DNA from: Paenibacillus sp. TCA20
GTDB lineage: Bacteria > Bacillota > Bacilli > Paenibacillales > Paenibacillaceae
Length of the DNA stretch: 64,000 bases
NCBI RefSeq assembly: GCF_000732325.1
Contig: NZ_BBIW01000010.1
Coordinates: 1-64,000, forward strand
Direction of reading: 5' to 3'
In this document: one piece after another, positions 34,317 to 43,100 of the stretch
Layout of the letters: each line of letters opens with the position of its first letter
How positions within the stretch are numbered: the first letter of the stretch is position 1
Program-made: the position numbers and the translations under genes
The notes under the pieces: generated by a model
Told to the model about the DNA's origin: nothing
Database searches by the model: none
What the model saw: only the letters and a program-made list of their open reading frames with translations

Positions 34317-34882
34317 GCTGTCCTCATCCCCTGTAAAACATTTAAAATATAGTTAAACTGCCCCCGAAGCGTGTCTAAAACAATCGCCTCTTCTGCATCA
34401 GCAAATGAATATGTTGCTAATGCATGTGTATATGGCGCTATCTGAACATACTGACCAAACTGAGGTTGTTGCATAATTGTACTAGAAATCTTGTATCCTA
34501 AACAAACTATAATAGAGGGGCGAACTGTTAAAATCTCACCGGTAAGATGATGGGCACATTTGGCGGAGTCTTGGGACTCTGAGCATTTTGTAAGGGAAGT
34601 TAAATAGACGTCTTTAAGATCAATACCCATTTCAACCAATAATTTACCAAGTTTTCCGCCTCGCTTGCCATCATACAAAACATCGTCGGGAGTCTCCCCG
34701 ACGATCATAATTGAAGCATCAAAATTGTTGAGAGGCAGCGGCTTGGTAAGTTTAGCAAACGGACATAATCTGCAGTTTTGTATATCTTGACGCAACATGT
34801 CATGAGATTGTTGCAGCATACACTCCTGCGGCATATCATTAAGCAATTCATTATAGTAAACTGGTTTTTCGGCCGCTGCCAT
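34313..34882 (-). CDS. Uracil-DNA glycosylase superfamily protein (family 4-like)
   Basis: 189 residues. NCRLCPFAK gives the first two cluster cysteines, IMIVGETPDD is the motif-1 strand, GGKLGKLLVEMGI and VYLTSLTKC follow, and IIVCLGYKIS is the later strand. This is the layout of iron-sulfur UDGs that remove uracil from DNA. The usual catalytic motif reads GETPDDVLYDGK, altered from GEaPG.qEd, so activity is uncertain. ATG chosen by AAGGAG; next to recA. Confidence 0.75.
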   Translation of the reverse strand: MAAAEKPVYYNELLNDMPQECMLQQSHDMLRQDIQNCRLCPFAKLTKPLPLNNFDASIMIVGETPDDVLYDGKRGGKLGKLLVEMGIDLKDVYLTSLTKCSESQDSAKCAHHLTGEILTVRPSIIVCLGYKISSTIMQQPQFGQYVQIAPYTHALATYSFADAEEAIVLDTLRGQFNYILNVLQGMRTA

Positions 34883-34898
34883 ATCAACCACTCCTTAT

Positions 34899-36089
34899 TT
34901 AGAGTAATACTTCTTCTTCAGTTGCGCCTTCCAAATCATCGGGCTCCTCATCTGAATCAGATTCATCTACAAAAACAGTATCGCTTGGAATATTTCCAAG
35001 AACAAGATTATTTGTATATTCATACAGTGCTGGGCTAACTCTTAAAGCTTGAAGCAATTGCTCTTTCCCTTGCCACTTGAGTTCATTACCAGATCCATCT
35101 GTGAAAGGATTCTTTGAATCATCAGGGTCGGCACCATAAAAATAATAAGCTCCTTTACGATGAATGATATCTAAATCACAAGCGACATCCATAATATTCT
35201 TCACACGATCAACGCCACCGACCCAATAGTAATCATACTCAGCGGTTGTAAACGGAACGGCGACCTTATTCTTCTTGAAATGAAGAGTAGTTGCCAGGCC
35301 AACCTCAGATCCGCCTTTTTCGATCTTTGTAGCTTTTACTTCGATACGCATTGATGCATAAAATCTAAGAGCAAGACCGCCAGGAGTTGTATTTACTACT
35401 GCTCCTTTTAAGCCTGGCTTTTGACGAAGTTGATTAATAAAAATAAAAGTAGTTCCCGTTTTTTGAGCAGGACCTTTCAATTTACGCAGCCCTTTTCCTA
35501 ACATTCGAGCTTGAAGTCCGATCGGATTATACTCCATATCATTTTCAACTTCTGCAAGAGGCACCAACGCTGCTGCTGAATCGACTATTACAAGACCGAA
35601 CTGCTCAGATAAGCACATAGCCTCCATTAGATCAAAGGCTCCTTCCCCTGTCTCTGGTTGGTTGATCAACATCCCATTTGCCGAAGTGTCTACGCCCAAG
35701 TTAGAGACATGATAAGGGTCTAAAGCATGTTCAGCATCTATAAACCCTACCTTCTTTCCGAAGAAGGGTCCTGGAAGCTTTGCTAACTCCTGAAATTTTC
35801 CTGCAAGCATTAAGCACAAACTTGTTTTACCGGATGACTCTGGACCGTAAATCTCGATTATACGACCAGAAGGAACCCCTCCAATGCCTGTTGCAAAATC
35901 GAATGCCGGTATACCAGAAGGAATAGGAGTAACTTGAGTGCGCTCATTTCCTTCAAGTGTAAAGAAAGTGCCTTCGCCAAAGCGCTTATTAAAATCGGCT
36001 TGGATTGCTTTATTATCCATCATAACCGGATTTTTAGGCTTAGCCGATTCTTTCTCATCGTTTTTTTTAGCCTTCGTTGTTGCTGCCAT
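34899..36089 (-). CDS. recA: RecA recombinase
   Basis: Forms filaments on single-stranded DNA and drives strand exchange. 396 residues; Walker A GPESSGKTS near residue 82, Walker B LVIVDSAAALVP, the L2-region FINQLRQKPG and a C-terminal domain. More divergent than host RecA and with a long acidic tail (DSDEEPDDLEGATEEE), so clearly a phage-type copy. ATG chosen with AAAGGAG upstream; an earlier in-frame ATG has no ribosome site. Confidence 0.92.
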   Translation of the reverse strand: MAATTKAKKNDEKESAKPKNPVMMDNKAIQADFNKRFGEGTFFTLEGNERTQVTPIPSGIPAFDFATGIGGVPSGRIIEIYGPESSGKTSLCLMLAGKFQELAKLPGPFFGKKVGFIDAEHALDPYHVSNLGVDTSANGMLINQPETGEGAFDLMEAMCLSEQFGLVIVDSAAALVPLAEVENDMEYNPIGLQARMLGKGLRKLKGPAQKTGTTFIFINQLRQKPGLKGAVVNTTPGGLALRFYASMRIEVKATKIEKGGSEVGLATTLHFKKNKVAVPFTTAEYDYYWVGGVDRVKNIMDVACDLDIIHRKGAYYFYGADPDDSKNPFTDGSGNELKWQGKEQLLQALRVSPALYEYTNNLVLGNIPSDTVFVDESDSDEEPDDLEGATEEEVLL

Positions 36090-36453
36090 GATTGTACACT
36101 CCTTTATAGTTGACGATAAAATCATCAACCCCTACTTTTATCTTGTGCAGGTCGCCAATAGCGGCGCGGAGTGTTGCAATCAAATGTTCGTCTCCAGCCG
36201 CTACGGCTGACTCTAATTCTGTTGTTAACGCTCGGCCTCGGGCCTGAAGCGTTCTGGAAAAGAACTGTGCAGAAATCACCTGGGCATGATCCGGAATATC
36301 CTTATCATCTTTGATCATGTTGTGAATCTTGGTTAAAGATTCTTCATACATGCGCCCTTTCGCTCCCTGCACGTTCATCCCCTTATCCCGATAGAATGAG
36401 AAGATGCCGTGCAGGAAGCGTGAAATGGCTTCTGCAGGTTTATGCTGAGACAT
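36067..36453 (-). CDS. Unknown helical protein (128 aa) between ssb and recA
   Basis: MSQHKPAEAISRFLHGIFSF and a long helix (RGRALTTELESAVAAGDEH). No domain recognised. Overlaps the recA start by 23 bases and follows ssb, so likely part of the recombination unit, perhaps a RecA or SSB accessory. Confidence 0.6.
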   Translation of the reverse strand: MSQHKPAEAISRFLHGIFSFYRDKGMNVQGAKGRMYEESLTKIHNMIKDDKDIPDHAQVISAQFFSRTLQARGRALTTELESAVAAGDEHLIATLRAAIGDLHKIKVGVDDFIVNYKGVYNHGSNNEG

Positions 36454-36476
36454 AATGCATCACCTGCTTAAAAGGA

Positions 36477-37241
36477 TTAGCGTTGCGGTGCGCCGAATGG
36501 TGGTTGGAAATTACCTTGTGGCGGCTGGTTTTGAGGCATGCCTCCTTGTTGTGGGGCGCCAAATCCTGCAGGTTGTTGCTGACCAAATCCATTTTGTTGC
36601 TGGTTAAATCCTTGTTGATTACCCCAAGCAGGAGCGCCTTGTTGAGGCTGTTGCGGTTGCTGTTGGAACCCACCTTGCTGAGGCTGTTGCTGTTGGAAGC
36701 CTCCAGCTTGTTGCTGGCCAAACCCTTGTTGCGGCTGTTGCTGATAACCCTGTTGCTGGAATCCTCCGCCTTGTTGCTGTTGTTGACCAAAGCCGCCTTG
36801 TTGTTGATTAGATCCATTACCAGATTGATTGTTATTGCTAGAACCCAGACCTTGGATTTTGCTAACTTTGATGGTCGGAAACATACGGCCATCTGTGTTT
36901 TTCTTCAGCATTGGAATACCTTTGATGAAGAGTTGGCGACCCTTATAGCAGTGTTCCATCAGAAATTTAAAGTTACCGTCACGGTCGCCGTTCGCCCAAA
37001 CTTCAAGATTCCAATAATCCGGTTCAGATTGACCTTGGTGATTAACAGCTACACTTGCATTAGCAACTTTAGAATCTCCAACAGCTCTTGCATAAGCATG
37101 TACGCGATCGCCGTTTTGATTGTTTGGATCCTTTACAGTAGCCAAATTAACGATGAGCTCGATTTCTGCGTGGGAAGGCATGCTGTTCCCCTGATTGTTA
37201 TTTCCTTGTTGACCTTGACCATTATTTTGATAGTTAGACAT
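36477..37241 (-). CDS. ssb: Single-stranded DNA-binding protein with Q/G/F-rich tail
   Basis: The first 115 residues are an OB fold (HAEIELIVNLATV ... YWNLEVWANGDRDGNFKF ... QLFIKGIPMLKK). The last 135 are almost entirely Q, G, F, P and N with repeated GFGQQQ and GGFQQQ units. The acidic DDDIPF-type tip of bacterial SSBs is absent (ends PPFGAPQR). Such tails favour condensation in other proteins. GAGGAGG ribosome site. Followed by the 128-residue gene and recA. Confidence 0.82.
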   Translation of the reverse strand: MSNYQNNGQGQQGNNNQGNSMPSHAEIELIVNLATVKDPNNQNGDRVHAYARAVGDSKVANASVAVNHQGQSEPDYWNLEVWANGDRDGNFKFLMEHCYKGRQLFIKGIPMLKKNTDGRMFPTIKVSKIQGLGSSNNNQSGNGSNQQQGGFGQQQQQGGGFQQQGYQQQPQQGFGQQQAGGFQQQQPQQGGFQQQPQQPQQGAPAWGNQQGFNQQQNGFGQQQPAGFGAPQQGGMPQNQPPQGNFQPPFGAPQR

Positions 37242-37279
37242 GTGAAAGTCCTCCTCAAGAGTAATTTAATTTATAATTT

Positions 37280-37306
37280 CAAAAAGCCTATGGAGCGTTA
37301 GCGACC
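37280..37306 (-). terminator. T-W-A-C-loop hairpin, post-stop element
   Basis: Minus strand TAG stop, then GTCGC-TAAC-GCTCC and ATAGGCTTTTTG; the stem is weaker than in other members. Confidence 0.5.
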
Positions 37307-37485
37307 TAATACGAAAGCTTGTAGAGAATACGTTTTTCCTCATGAACAATAGAAGTTAAAGTAAGTATGTGATCTGAATTATCGCTAAAATGTGCAGCGA
37401 AGCGATCACCAATTTCTATATCTCGTTCAACAGGATACATGAAGTGCTGTTCGGTGCCGTCTGGCAAAACAAACACATTTCTCAT
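37306..37485 (-). CDS. Small beta-rich protein (59 aa)
   Basis: MRNVFVLPDGTEQHFMYPVE ... ILYKLSY. The ATG overlaps the OB-fold protein's stop by four bases, so it is coupled to it. Function unknown; may be its partner subunit. Confidence 0.6.
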   Translation of the reverse strand: MRNVFVLPDGTEQHFMYPVERDIEIGDRFAAHFSDNSDHILTLTSIVHEEKRILYKLSY

Positions 37486-37823
37486 ACCAGTAGCTCCATA
37501 TCATAGGCAACAACTGAAAACTCTTTTTTAGGCAGCTTATCGATTACGTTTAAAATTCCGTCAATACACAGGTAGCTGCCAACTTCGATGATATCTTTGA
37601 AATTCTGATATACATCATCAGCGATAATCACTCGGATCTCACCTATGTAGTCGTCAATAACAAATGATCGAATCGAAGATTCATTATCGAAAATAGGTAA
37701 TAAAGGCGTCAAACTGACAGAAGTAATTTTGCCAGCAATCTTAACTTCACTGAGGTACTCACCGTCTTTTAATTGTTCAGAAAAATGCGTAACCACAGAC
37801 TGTATCTTATTAATTGTTGCCAT
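37482..37823 (-). CDS. OB-fold nucleic-acid-binding protein (113 aa)
   Basis: YLSEVKIAGKITSVSLTP, then RSFVIDDYIGEIRVIIAD and VGSYLCIDGILNVI give the five-strand OB pattern of RPA-type or tRNA-anticodon-type domains. Likely binds single-stranded DNA or RNA, beside SSB and RecA. Confidence 0.72.
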   Translation of the reverse strand: MATINKIQSVVTHFSEQLKDGEYLSEVKIAGKITSVSLTPLLPIFDNESSIRSFVIDDYIGEIRVIIADDVYQNFKDIIEVGSYLCIDGILNVIDKLPKKEFSVVAYDMELLV

Positions 37824-38046
37824 GCAATCTCACCTGCTCGTTGTATGTTTTCCATGCTTCGTCAAGCAGATCATTCAATTCATCTTCGCGAATGATTCCT
37901 CGTTTAATGAGAACGTTGAGTAATACATTGCTGATTACATAAGAAGATTGAAGCAGATCTTCTCTTCTAAGAGATACGAAAGGTTTCTCTTCTCTTGATG
38001 CAGGTATAAGATTGTCAAACAAATCACCCTGTCCATCTATAGGCAT
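37810..38046 (-). CDS. Unknown helical protein (78 aa)
   Basis: MPIDGQGDLFDNLIPASREE and a helical C-terminus (LNDLLDEAWKTYNEQVRLH). GDLFD near the start resembles a clamp-binding peptide (Q-G-D-L-F), which is inference. ATG with CGAGGAGG upstream; overlaps the OB-fold gene start. Confidence 0.6.
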   Translation of the reverse strand: MPIDGQGDLFDNLIPASREEKPFVSLRREDLLQSSYVISNVLLNVLIKRGIIREDELNDLLDEAWKTYNEQVRLHGNN

Positions 38047-38094
38047 GTTAGTTCCTCCTCGGGCAGATCGCCCTCTCCTCATAATTTGCAGTGA

Positions 38095-38817
38095 TTATAA
38101 TTTCTCTGGTGTAGAGATAATCCTCACCTTGACTTCGTGCTTTCCGTATCTAGTACGGTCAGAAGCATCGGGCACATAGATATCAATTTTGTGGCCTTTA
38201 ATAGCCCCACCAGTATCGTCAGCGCGCCGCTTCTCTACTCTGCCGTCTGGATACATGACTTCGACCCACGATCCAATTGGGATCAATCTCGGGTCTACTG
38301 CAATCGTAACACCAGCCTCTACTTTCCGACCGGAGAATGTCACTCCATAAGCCGGATGGCCGGGTCCCTTACCTGTAGATGCCTCGTTTGCATCATAGTA
38401 CGTGGCAATGTAAGACGAACCGGTGCCTTCATCCCAATTCAGTTGCCTGGTCTGGGAATTAGCACTTTGCTTTGCTTGTTCTTTTTCGCTCGAAAGCTTC
38501 TCAATTTTCTGAGTGAACAAACGATTTTGCACTTCCAGCTGCTCCTTGAACTGCTCATTTTCTTCTGCTCTTTTTTCCTTAACGGTATTGAGCTGATAGG
38601 CCAATTCATTGTTCTGCTTTTTCAAAATTTCCTGATCGTTCAGCACCTCCTGCTGAGTGTCGATCAGAAGCTTCTGGTTAGCTACAGTCTGGTTTAAGTC
38701 ATGTATCGTGTTTCTCTTTTCTTGCAAGCTACTATCCGCTCTTTGAACGCTAGTAACAAGTGCGGCAGCAAGTAGGACATTAATGACGCCCATCGTATAA
38801 AAATTACGATGTTTCAT
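38095..38817 (-). CDS. Cell-wall 3D-domain protein with membrane anchor
   Basis: 240 residues: an N-terminal membrane segment (NVLLAAALVTSV), a coiled coil (about 30-120) and a C-terminal 3D double-psi barrel (DPRLIPIGSWVEV; DDTGGAIKGHKIDIYV). 3D domains occur in Gram-positive lytic transglycosylase-like proteins such as YocH, so it probably acts on or binds peptidoglycan at the outer face of the membrane. ATG chosen with GAGGTGG upstream. Transcribed from a promoter with an operator between -35 and -10. Confidence 0.8.
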   Translation of the reverse strand: MKHRNFYTMGVINVLLAAALVTSVQRADSSLQEKRNTIHDLNQTVANQKLLIDTQQEVLNDQEILKKQNNELAYQLNTVKEKRAEENEQFKEQLEVQNRLFTQKIEKLSSEKEQAKQSANSQTRQLNWDEGTGSSYIATYYDANEASTGKGPGHPAYGVTFSGRKVEAGVTIAVDPRLIPIGSWVEVMYPDGRVEKRRADDTGGAIKGHKIDIYVPDASDRTRYGKHEVKVRIISTPEKL

Positions 38818-38862
38818 TCTGTTTCCACCTCGCTTTGTTCGGTTGTCGTAAGATATCATAGC

Positions 38863-38927
38863 ATTATACCCCATGTTTTGCAATGCATTACAAAATAAAA
38901 GTACTACATATAATGTAATGCGTTACA
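38863..38927 (-). promoter_or_regulatory. Promoter with 19-bp spacer and two operators
   Basis: TATAAT 38863-38868, TTGTAA 38888-38893 (spacer 19, as in MerR-controlled promoters). Operators at 38879-38892 (TGCAATGCATTACA) and 38914-38927 (perfect). Confidence 0.6.
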
Positions 38928-39011
38928 ATATAGGCGATAATCTTGGAGATATTAGGTTGTGATATTAGAATAGGTCAAAAATGCTCTGTTATACGAATTA
39001 ATATTACAGAT

Positions 39012-40229
39012 TTAAACAAGATCCTCCACTTGCTGAAGGCTTGAGGACTTTGTGTGTTTTGTTGTCACCCAAACTTTCTTAGAAAAAGTCAAGAATGACC
39101 AAAAATAAAGCGGAATATTAGATAGGCTAATTAGGTTTAAATAGAAGTAAGCCTTAAAGGTATTCACCTTATGTTTTGCATCCTTTAATGAGATATGGAT
39201 ATACATAAAATTAGAAAGAAGCATAAATGTGTAAACCCACATAGGAATAATCGTATCGTATAAAGTGTGGCCAAAAACCAAAGCTATATAGAAAAATGAA
39301 GACATGATAAAAGCGGCAGCAATTCTTCCTGGATTAAGCAGATAAAGAACGCTGTCAAATGCAGATAGGTCTCCCTTTATGAATGCTCTTTTAAGCAGGG
39401 GGGCAGTATATTTAAAGCATACATCCCAATGCCCTCTCGACCAGCGAAGACGCTGAATACAGCTGTCTTTAAAGCCAGTAGGCTTCTCGTCGTATACTTT
39501 AGCATGGTGGCACCACGTTGTTTTCACGCCTCTAAGGAGAGCCTGCATTGTAAATTCTAGGTCTTCAGTCAAGCTCTTAGCTGTCCAGCCTACTTCACGA
39601 AATACGTTCATCTCTACACAGAATCCAGTGCCGCCGATCACGTTACTGAGTCCAAGACGTGATTTGGCCAATTGCCATGATCTGTTCATTACACGAAAGC
39701 TTGTATCGAATGCGATCGTTACAAAGTTGTCTGTAGGATTTTTCGTGTCTATGTAGCATTGAACGATTTTCTCTCCAGCACAAAGGTGATTGTTCATTTG
39801 TTCAAGATAATTTCTCGAAACAAGATTGTCTGCATCAAATACACAGATTGCATCATACTGATTCAGATCGACTGTTTCAATCGCATAACGAATAGCATAG
39901 GGCTTTCCTTTTTTCTCCCCTGGGAGATAAAAATGCTCAAGGACCATTACATCCTTGGATCTACCTATCTCTGCTGTGTTGTCTTGACAGTTGTCAGCAA
40001 TTAAGCAGATATCATATAGATGATCAGGATAGTCTATTTGCTTAAGATTTTCCAAGATGTCAGATATGACAGCCGCCTCGTTATTCGCAGGAATTAGAAG
40101 CAAAAATCGGTTTTCAGGCGCATGATTCGCTAACTTCTTTGCTTTGCCGAAGCCGAATAGACCAATGACAAACCAATAGCTTAACCAAAGGAAAATGACA
40201 ATCTGCATCACTTCGAAAAAAGTCTTCAA
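39012..40229 (-). CDS. Family 2 glycosyltransferase, membrane-bound
   Basis: 405 residues. N-terminal membrane helix (IVIFLWLSYWFVIGLFGFG), then the GT-A domain (LLIPANNEAAVISDILENL, CVFDADNLVS with DxD, TEDLEFTMQAL) and the QRLRWSRGHWD motif of processive transferases. Three more membrane helices end the protein. It probably adds or polymerises a sugar at the cell envelope, for example surface change in a lysogen or DNA-sugar supply; the target is unknown. TTG start with GGAGG 8 bases upstream. Ends far from any operator-controlled gene. Confidence 0.82.
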   Translation of the reverse strand: MKTFFEVMQIVIFLWLSYWFVIGLFGFGKAKKLANHAPENRFLLLIPANNEAAVISDILENLKQIDYPDHLYDICLIADNCQDNTAEIGRSKDVMVLEHFYLPGEKKGKPYAIRYAIETVDLNQYDAICVFDADNLVSRNYLEQMNNHLCAGEKIVQCYIDTKNPTDNFVTIAFDTSFRVMNRSWQLAKSRLGLSNVIGGTGFCVEMNVFREVGWTAKSLTEDLEFTMQALLRGVKTTWCHHAKVYDEKPTGFKDSCIQRLRWSRGHWDVCFKYTAPLLKRAFIKGDLSAFDSVLYLLNPGRIAAAFIMSSFFYIALVFGHTLYDTIIPMWVYTFMLLSNFMYIHISLKDAKHKVNTFKAYFYLNLISLSNIPLYFWSFLTFSKKVWVTTKHTKSSSLQQVEDLV

Positions 40230-40264
40230 TGAACTAACCTCCGTTGTTATAAGAATTGAGAAAT

Positions 40265-40305
40265 AAAAAAGCCGGCAGCCCTCAAAATGAGAGCCACCGG
40301 CTTTT
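40265..40305 (-). terminator. Intrinsic terminator after the ThiF gene
   Basis: AAAGCCGGTGGCTCTC-ATTTT-GAGGGCTGCCGGCTTTTTT on the minus strand, long stem and T run. Confidence 0.85.
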
Positions 40306-40313
40306 ATTGTGTA

Positions 40314-41129
40314 TTATGCTGTAACTAAACGGACATTTTCTGCTAAAGCGAATTGTCCTGCAGTAATATATTCAGAGCGTGTTGATAATAGTCTTGCGTT
40401 GAAATTTGTTACATGACTGATAAGAGTGCGTGAGCCTAATATGTTATTTAGATAGCCAGCCATAACGAGAGCTGCCATTTCATTTGTCATCATGCGCTGC
40501 GGTTGATTAGCCACAATATCCCCGCAGGACTCTGTAGGGAGCTTTGATTCCGTATCTGTTAAGATATCTTCATATAGATCTCCAACCGGCTGTAGCACTA
40601 CTTTTCCGCTTAATTTAAGACCGCAAACAATCTGTCCAGAATATCCTGAAGCTGGATCATCTTCATCGTAAGGATCAATTCCACTATCAATGTAGATAAT
40701 ATCGCCTGTGCAGCTATGAAAGTATTCATGCATGATCTTGCGTGTTGCATGATTATCAACACAGCCGATAAGAATCTTTACCCGATGACCCCCAATGCTA
40801 AATGCTTCTTCAATACTTTGAATAGATTCAATGTACTCATCCTTATAATGAATCGGAAAGTCATAAACATTCCCATAACGATCAGCTAACACTTGAGACT
40901 TTACAAAACCAATATCTTCTTCGATGCATGGTTGCCGCAGGAGATTCTTCTCTTCAAATCGATCCCCATCAATAAGCGTATAAGTAAAGCGAAAAACTGG
41001 ATTCGTCTGCAGGAAAGATTTAAGCATTTTTGAAAGACGCTGGGTTAAATATCCTCCATTACCTCCGACGCCAATCTGAACAATAGAAAATCCTGATAAA
41101 GAATCAGCTACATTGATTTCCTTGATCAT
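40314..41129 (-). CDS. PRTRC-type ThiF/E1-like activating enzyme
   Basis: 271 residues. FSIVQIGVGGNGGYLTQRL is the Rossmann GxGGxG loop. DGDRFEEKNLLRQPC carries the D...N..RQ residues that bind ATP in ThiF and E1 enzymes, and ILIGCVDNHATR follows. This enzyme class adenylates the C-terminal glycine of a ubiquitin-like protein. Next to PRTRC-like B and C genes in the order B, C, ThiF, as in plasmid PRTRC cassettes. No separate catalytic-cysteine domain is obvious. ATG follows AAAGGGG. Confidence 0.85.
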   Translation of the reverse strand: MIKEINVADSLSGFSIVQIGVGGNGGYLTQRLSKMLKSFLQTNPVFRFTYTLIDGDRFEEKNLLRQPCIEEDIGFVKSQVLADRYGNVYDFPIHYKDEYIESIQSIEEAFSIGGHRVKILIGCVDNHATRKIMHEYFHSCTGDIIYIDSGIDPYDEDDPASGYSGQIVCGLKLSGKVVLQPVGDLYEDILTDTESKLPTESCGDIVANQPQRMMTNEMAALVMAGYLNNILGSRTLISHVTNFNARLLSTRSEYITAGQFALAENVRLVTA

Positions 41130-41136
41130 AATATAA

Positions 41137-41562
41137 TCACCCCTTTTTCGGTGCTTTGGTTACATTTGGAATGATATATTTCTGCTCCTTATCAATCATC
41201 ATTTCAGTGCGGTCTTTAGAAAATTGAGGATACTCCATTTCCAAGTACTGTCGCACTTTTTCCAATGTTAATCCGTCTTCTGGAACGGGAATGCGCTTAT
41301 CGTAAACGAGACATACCCAATTCGTATCATATTTGACAGGATCAGTCGGTGATGGCTTTGTAGCATTGACTTTAGGCTTTGAAGATTTTGATTTTGGAGT
41401 TGCTGCAGCAATAGGCTCACCAAAGAGATCATACTCAACATTAGCGTCTTTGCTTTCTGCCTCGTCTTCTGGTTCTTCTGGCTCCACTGATTTCATCATA
41501 TAATCGAGCTGCTTTTGTTTTTCTAATTCCTCATTGTTTTCTTGCTCTTGAATAAAATCCAT
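41137..41562 (-). CDS. PRTRC protein C-like, ubiquitin-fold candidate
   Basis: 141 residues. The last 65 (VCLVYDKRIPVPEDGLTLEK, then VRQYLEMEYPQFSKD and KYIIPNVTKAPKKG) match the short PRTRC protein C, which has a beta-grasp fold. The end is a single C-terminal glycine, compatible with adenylation by ThiF. The first 75 residues are an acidic, disordered extension not typical of the family. TAGGAGG site; adjacent to E2-like and E1-like genes. Confidence 0.78.
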   Translation of the reverse strand: MDFIQEQENNEELEKQKQLDYMMKSVEPEEPEDEAESKDANVEYDLFGEPIAAATPKSKSSKPKVNATKPSPTDPVKYDTNWVCLVYDKRIPVPEDGLTLEKVRQYLEMEYPQFSKDRTEMMIDKEQKYIIPNVTKAPKKG

Positions 41563-41573
41563 GATAATTCCTC

Positions 41574-42245
41574 CTAGTTGTTATTAATAAATAATCTAGA
41601 CCAATCACCAAATGTCGTATTCATTGGTGTTAGGATATCGTAATCAAATGGCTTGTTTTTAAACATGTCAAAGACATTATACAAGGTGTCTTTAATTTTG
41701 TTGGTTTCTCCGGAAAAATAAATATGATCATTATTAGGCACTTCACGCCATTGATAAGGGAATGTCTGCAACTGCACAAGATCATGAACCAACTCATTAG
41801 TCCAGTAGCAGAGCTTTCCACTATCGTAAACATTAGAATAAGGGAATCGGTATAGCTCAGACGTGTCTCTAAGGCTTAAGTCTTTATAAGCTGCAACATA
41901 TGCCGATATGAGTGTTTTACCAGCAACAGCAAAAGCAAAAACCATTTTTGGATATGGTATCGATTCGAAACTAAAATCATGATATTTAACATCATGGGTA
42001 GTTTCTTCTACTGTAATAAATAAATAGTTTGTTCCTTTTTCAGATTGAGCATATTTGGCTGTGTTTTGTGGAAGCGCAGGAGAAGTAAGAACCACTCTAT
42101 CAGATGTAAATTCTTTCCCTCCTGTTGATGATTGAAGCATATCAATAATTTGATCCGCATAAACATATTTCGTCGTTTTAACTCCATTATCTTCAATAAT
42201 TAAAAGCGGCATCTTTTCAGGATGAAGCTCGATCTTGACTGACAT
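41574..42245 (-). CDS. PRTRC protein B-like (E2 family D)
   Basis: 223 residues. The segment LYRFPYSNVYDSGKLCYW is the family signature, with the cysteine in the place proposed for E2-type catalysis. Upstream strands (SVKIELHPEKMPLLIIEDN; MVFAFAVAGKTL) agree with PRTRC protein B. It would carry the Ubl-like protein from ThiF. ATG chosen 8 bases after GGAGG; the earlier ATG is too close. Overlaps the previous gene. Confidence 0.8.
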   Translation of the reverse strand: MSVKIELHPEKMPLLIIEDNGVKTTKYVYADQIIDMLQSSTGGKEFTSDRVVLTSPALPQNTAKYAQSEKGTNYLFITVEETTHDVKYHDFSFESIPYPKMVFAFAVAGKTLISAYVAAYKDLSLRDTSELYRFPYSNVYDSGKLCYWTNELVHDLVQLQTFPYQWREVPNNDHIYFSGETNKIKDTLYNVFDMFKNKPFDYDILTPMNTTFGDWSRLFINNN

Positions 42246-42744
42246 TTCCATTGCCTCCTTCTGTTAAATATGGCTTTATTTCTTTAAGTAAGTTCATAAA
42301 ATTTATAGCACCCAACCCCACACCAACAAAATAATAATATTTAATATGCAATATATCTTCTTGTTCGATTTCCCACGAGGCATCAAAATCAAAACCTGAA
42401 ATATCATCAAGAATATCTTCAAACTTCTTTTTGATGGGAGCTAGTATTTTTAATTCTGTTTCTGTTAAATCTTCACGAAAATAAAACTCGATTCTCGCAA
42501 TTGTATCTTCATGATCATCATCGGAATAGCCAAATACTGCTCCGTAGGGAAATATAAGATCGTGAAGAGTTAGGCGAAATAATGTTTGAACTAATCCATC
42601 ACCAGGCTGAGTTGTTAAGTTATTAAATTCCGATGAAGTTTCAAAATTATTAATCCTTCGAATTTTCAAGAGTGCAAGAATATCTAATTGATTAAGCCAA
42701 TAATCACGTTCTTCAGCTCCGAACAAAGGGGTAACTTCGTGCAT
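42217..42744 (-). CDS. Unknown protein upstream of the PRTRC module (175 aa)
   Basis: MHEVTPLFGAEERDYWLN, acidic middle (FDFDASWEIEQED) and a small hydrophobic patch (YYFVGVGLGAINFM). It overlaps the E2-like gene, so it may be a module member, but it lacks the JAB metal-binding motif and is not PRTRC protein A. Confidence 0.6.
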   Translation of the reverse strand: MHEVTPLFGAEERDYWLNQLDILALLKIRRINNFETSSEFNNLTTQPGDGLVQTLFRLTLHDLIFPYGAVFGYSDDDHEDTIARIEFYFREDLTETELKILAPIKKKFEDILDDISGFDFDASWEIEQEDILHIKYYYFVGVGLGAINFMNLLKEIKPYLTEGGNGNVSQDRASS

Positions 42745-42758
42745 GGATCACACCTCTA

Positions 42759-43100
42759 TTAAAAAAATTTTACTGGTTGTCGAACTCGCTGCATCTTTTT
42801 TAGCTCAAATATAAATTCGCGCATATATACATGTTGATAAATACTGTCTCTCAGCATATTGGGAGTATACTCCTCCCCATCTTCAAGGGTGGCAGTATAA
42901 TTAATCTCTTCGAATAGTCGTTTAATGCCTTCAAAGCTAATGTTATCAAGCTGCTCATCAGATACTGAGTTGTTATTAAAAATGACATTTGCAACTTTCA
43001 ATTCTTCTTCTTGATACTGGATATTATTGCTATTAATTGACTGAGTAGATAATGCGATTTCTAGTACACTACTATAATTAAAAAATTGTTCTTTAGGCAT
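42759..43100 (-). CDS. Unknown protein (113 aa)
   Basis: MPKEQFFNYSSVLEIAL and a helical end (MREFIFELKKMQRVRQPVK). CAGGGGG upstream. Shares one base with the MELM-start gene before it. No domain recognised. Confidence 0.55.
   Translation of the reverse strand: MPKEQFFNYSSVLEIALSTQSINSNNIQYQEEELKVANVIFNNNSVSDEQLDNISFEGIKRLFEEINYTATLEDGEEYTPNMLRDSIYQHVYMREFIFELKKMQRVRQPVKFF

Noticed and set aside
36440..37301. Long frames opposite or inside the SSB gene (36483-37301 plus, 36440-36892 minus)
   Set aside because: They are leucine- or serine/asparagine-repeat shadows of the Q/G-rich SSB tail codons.
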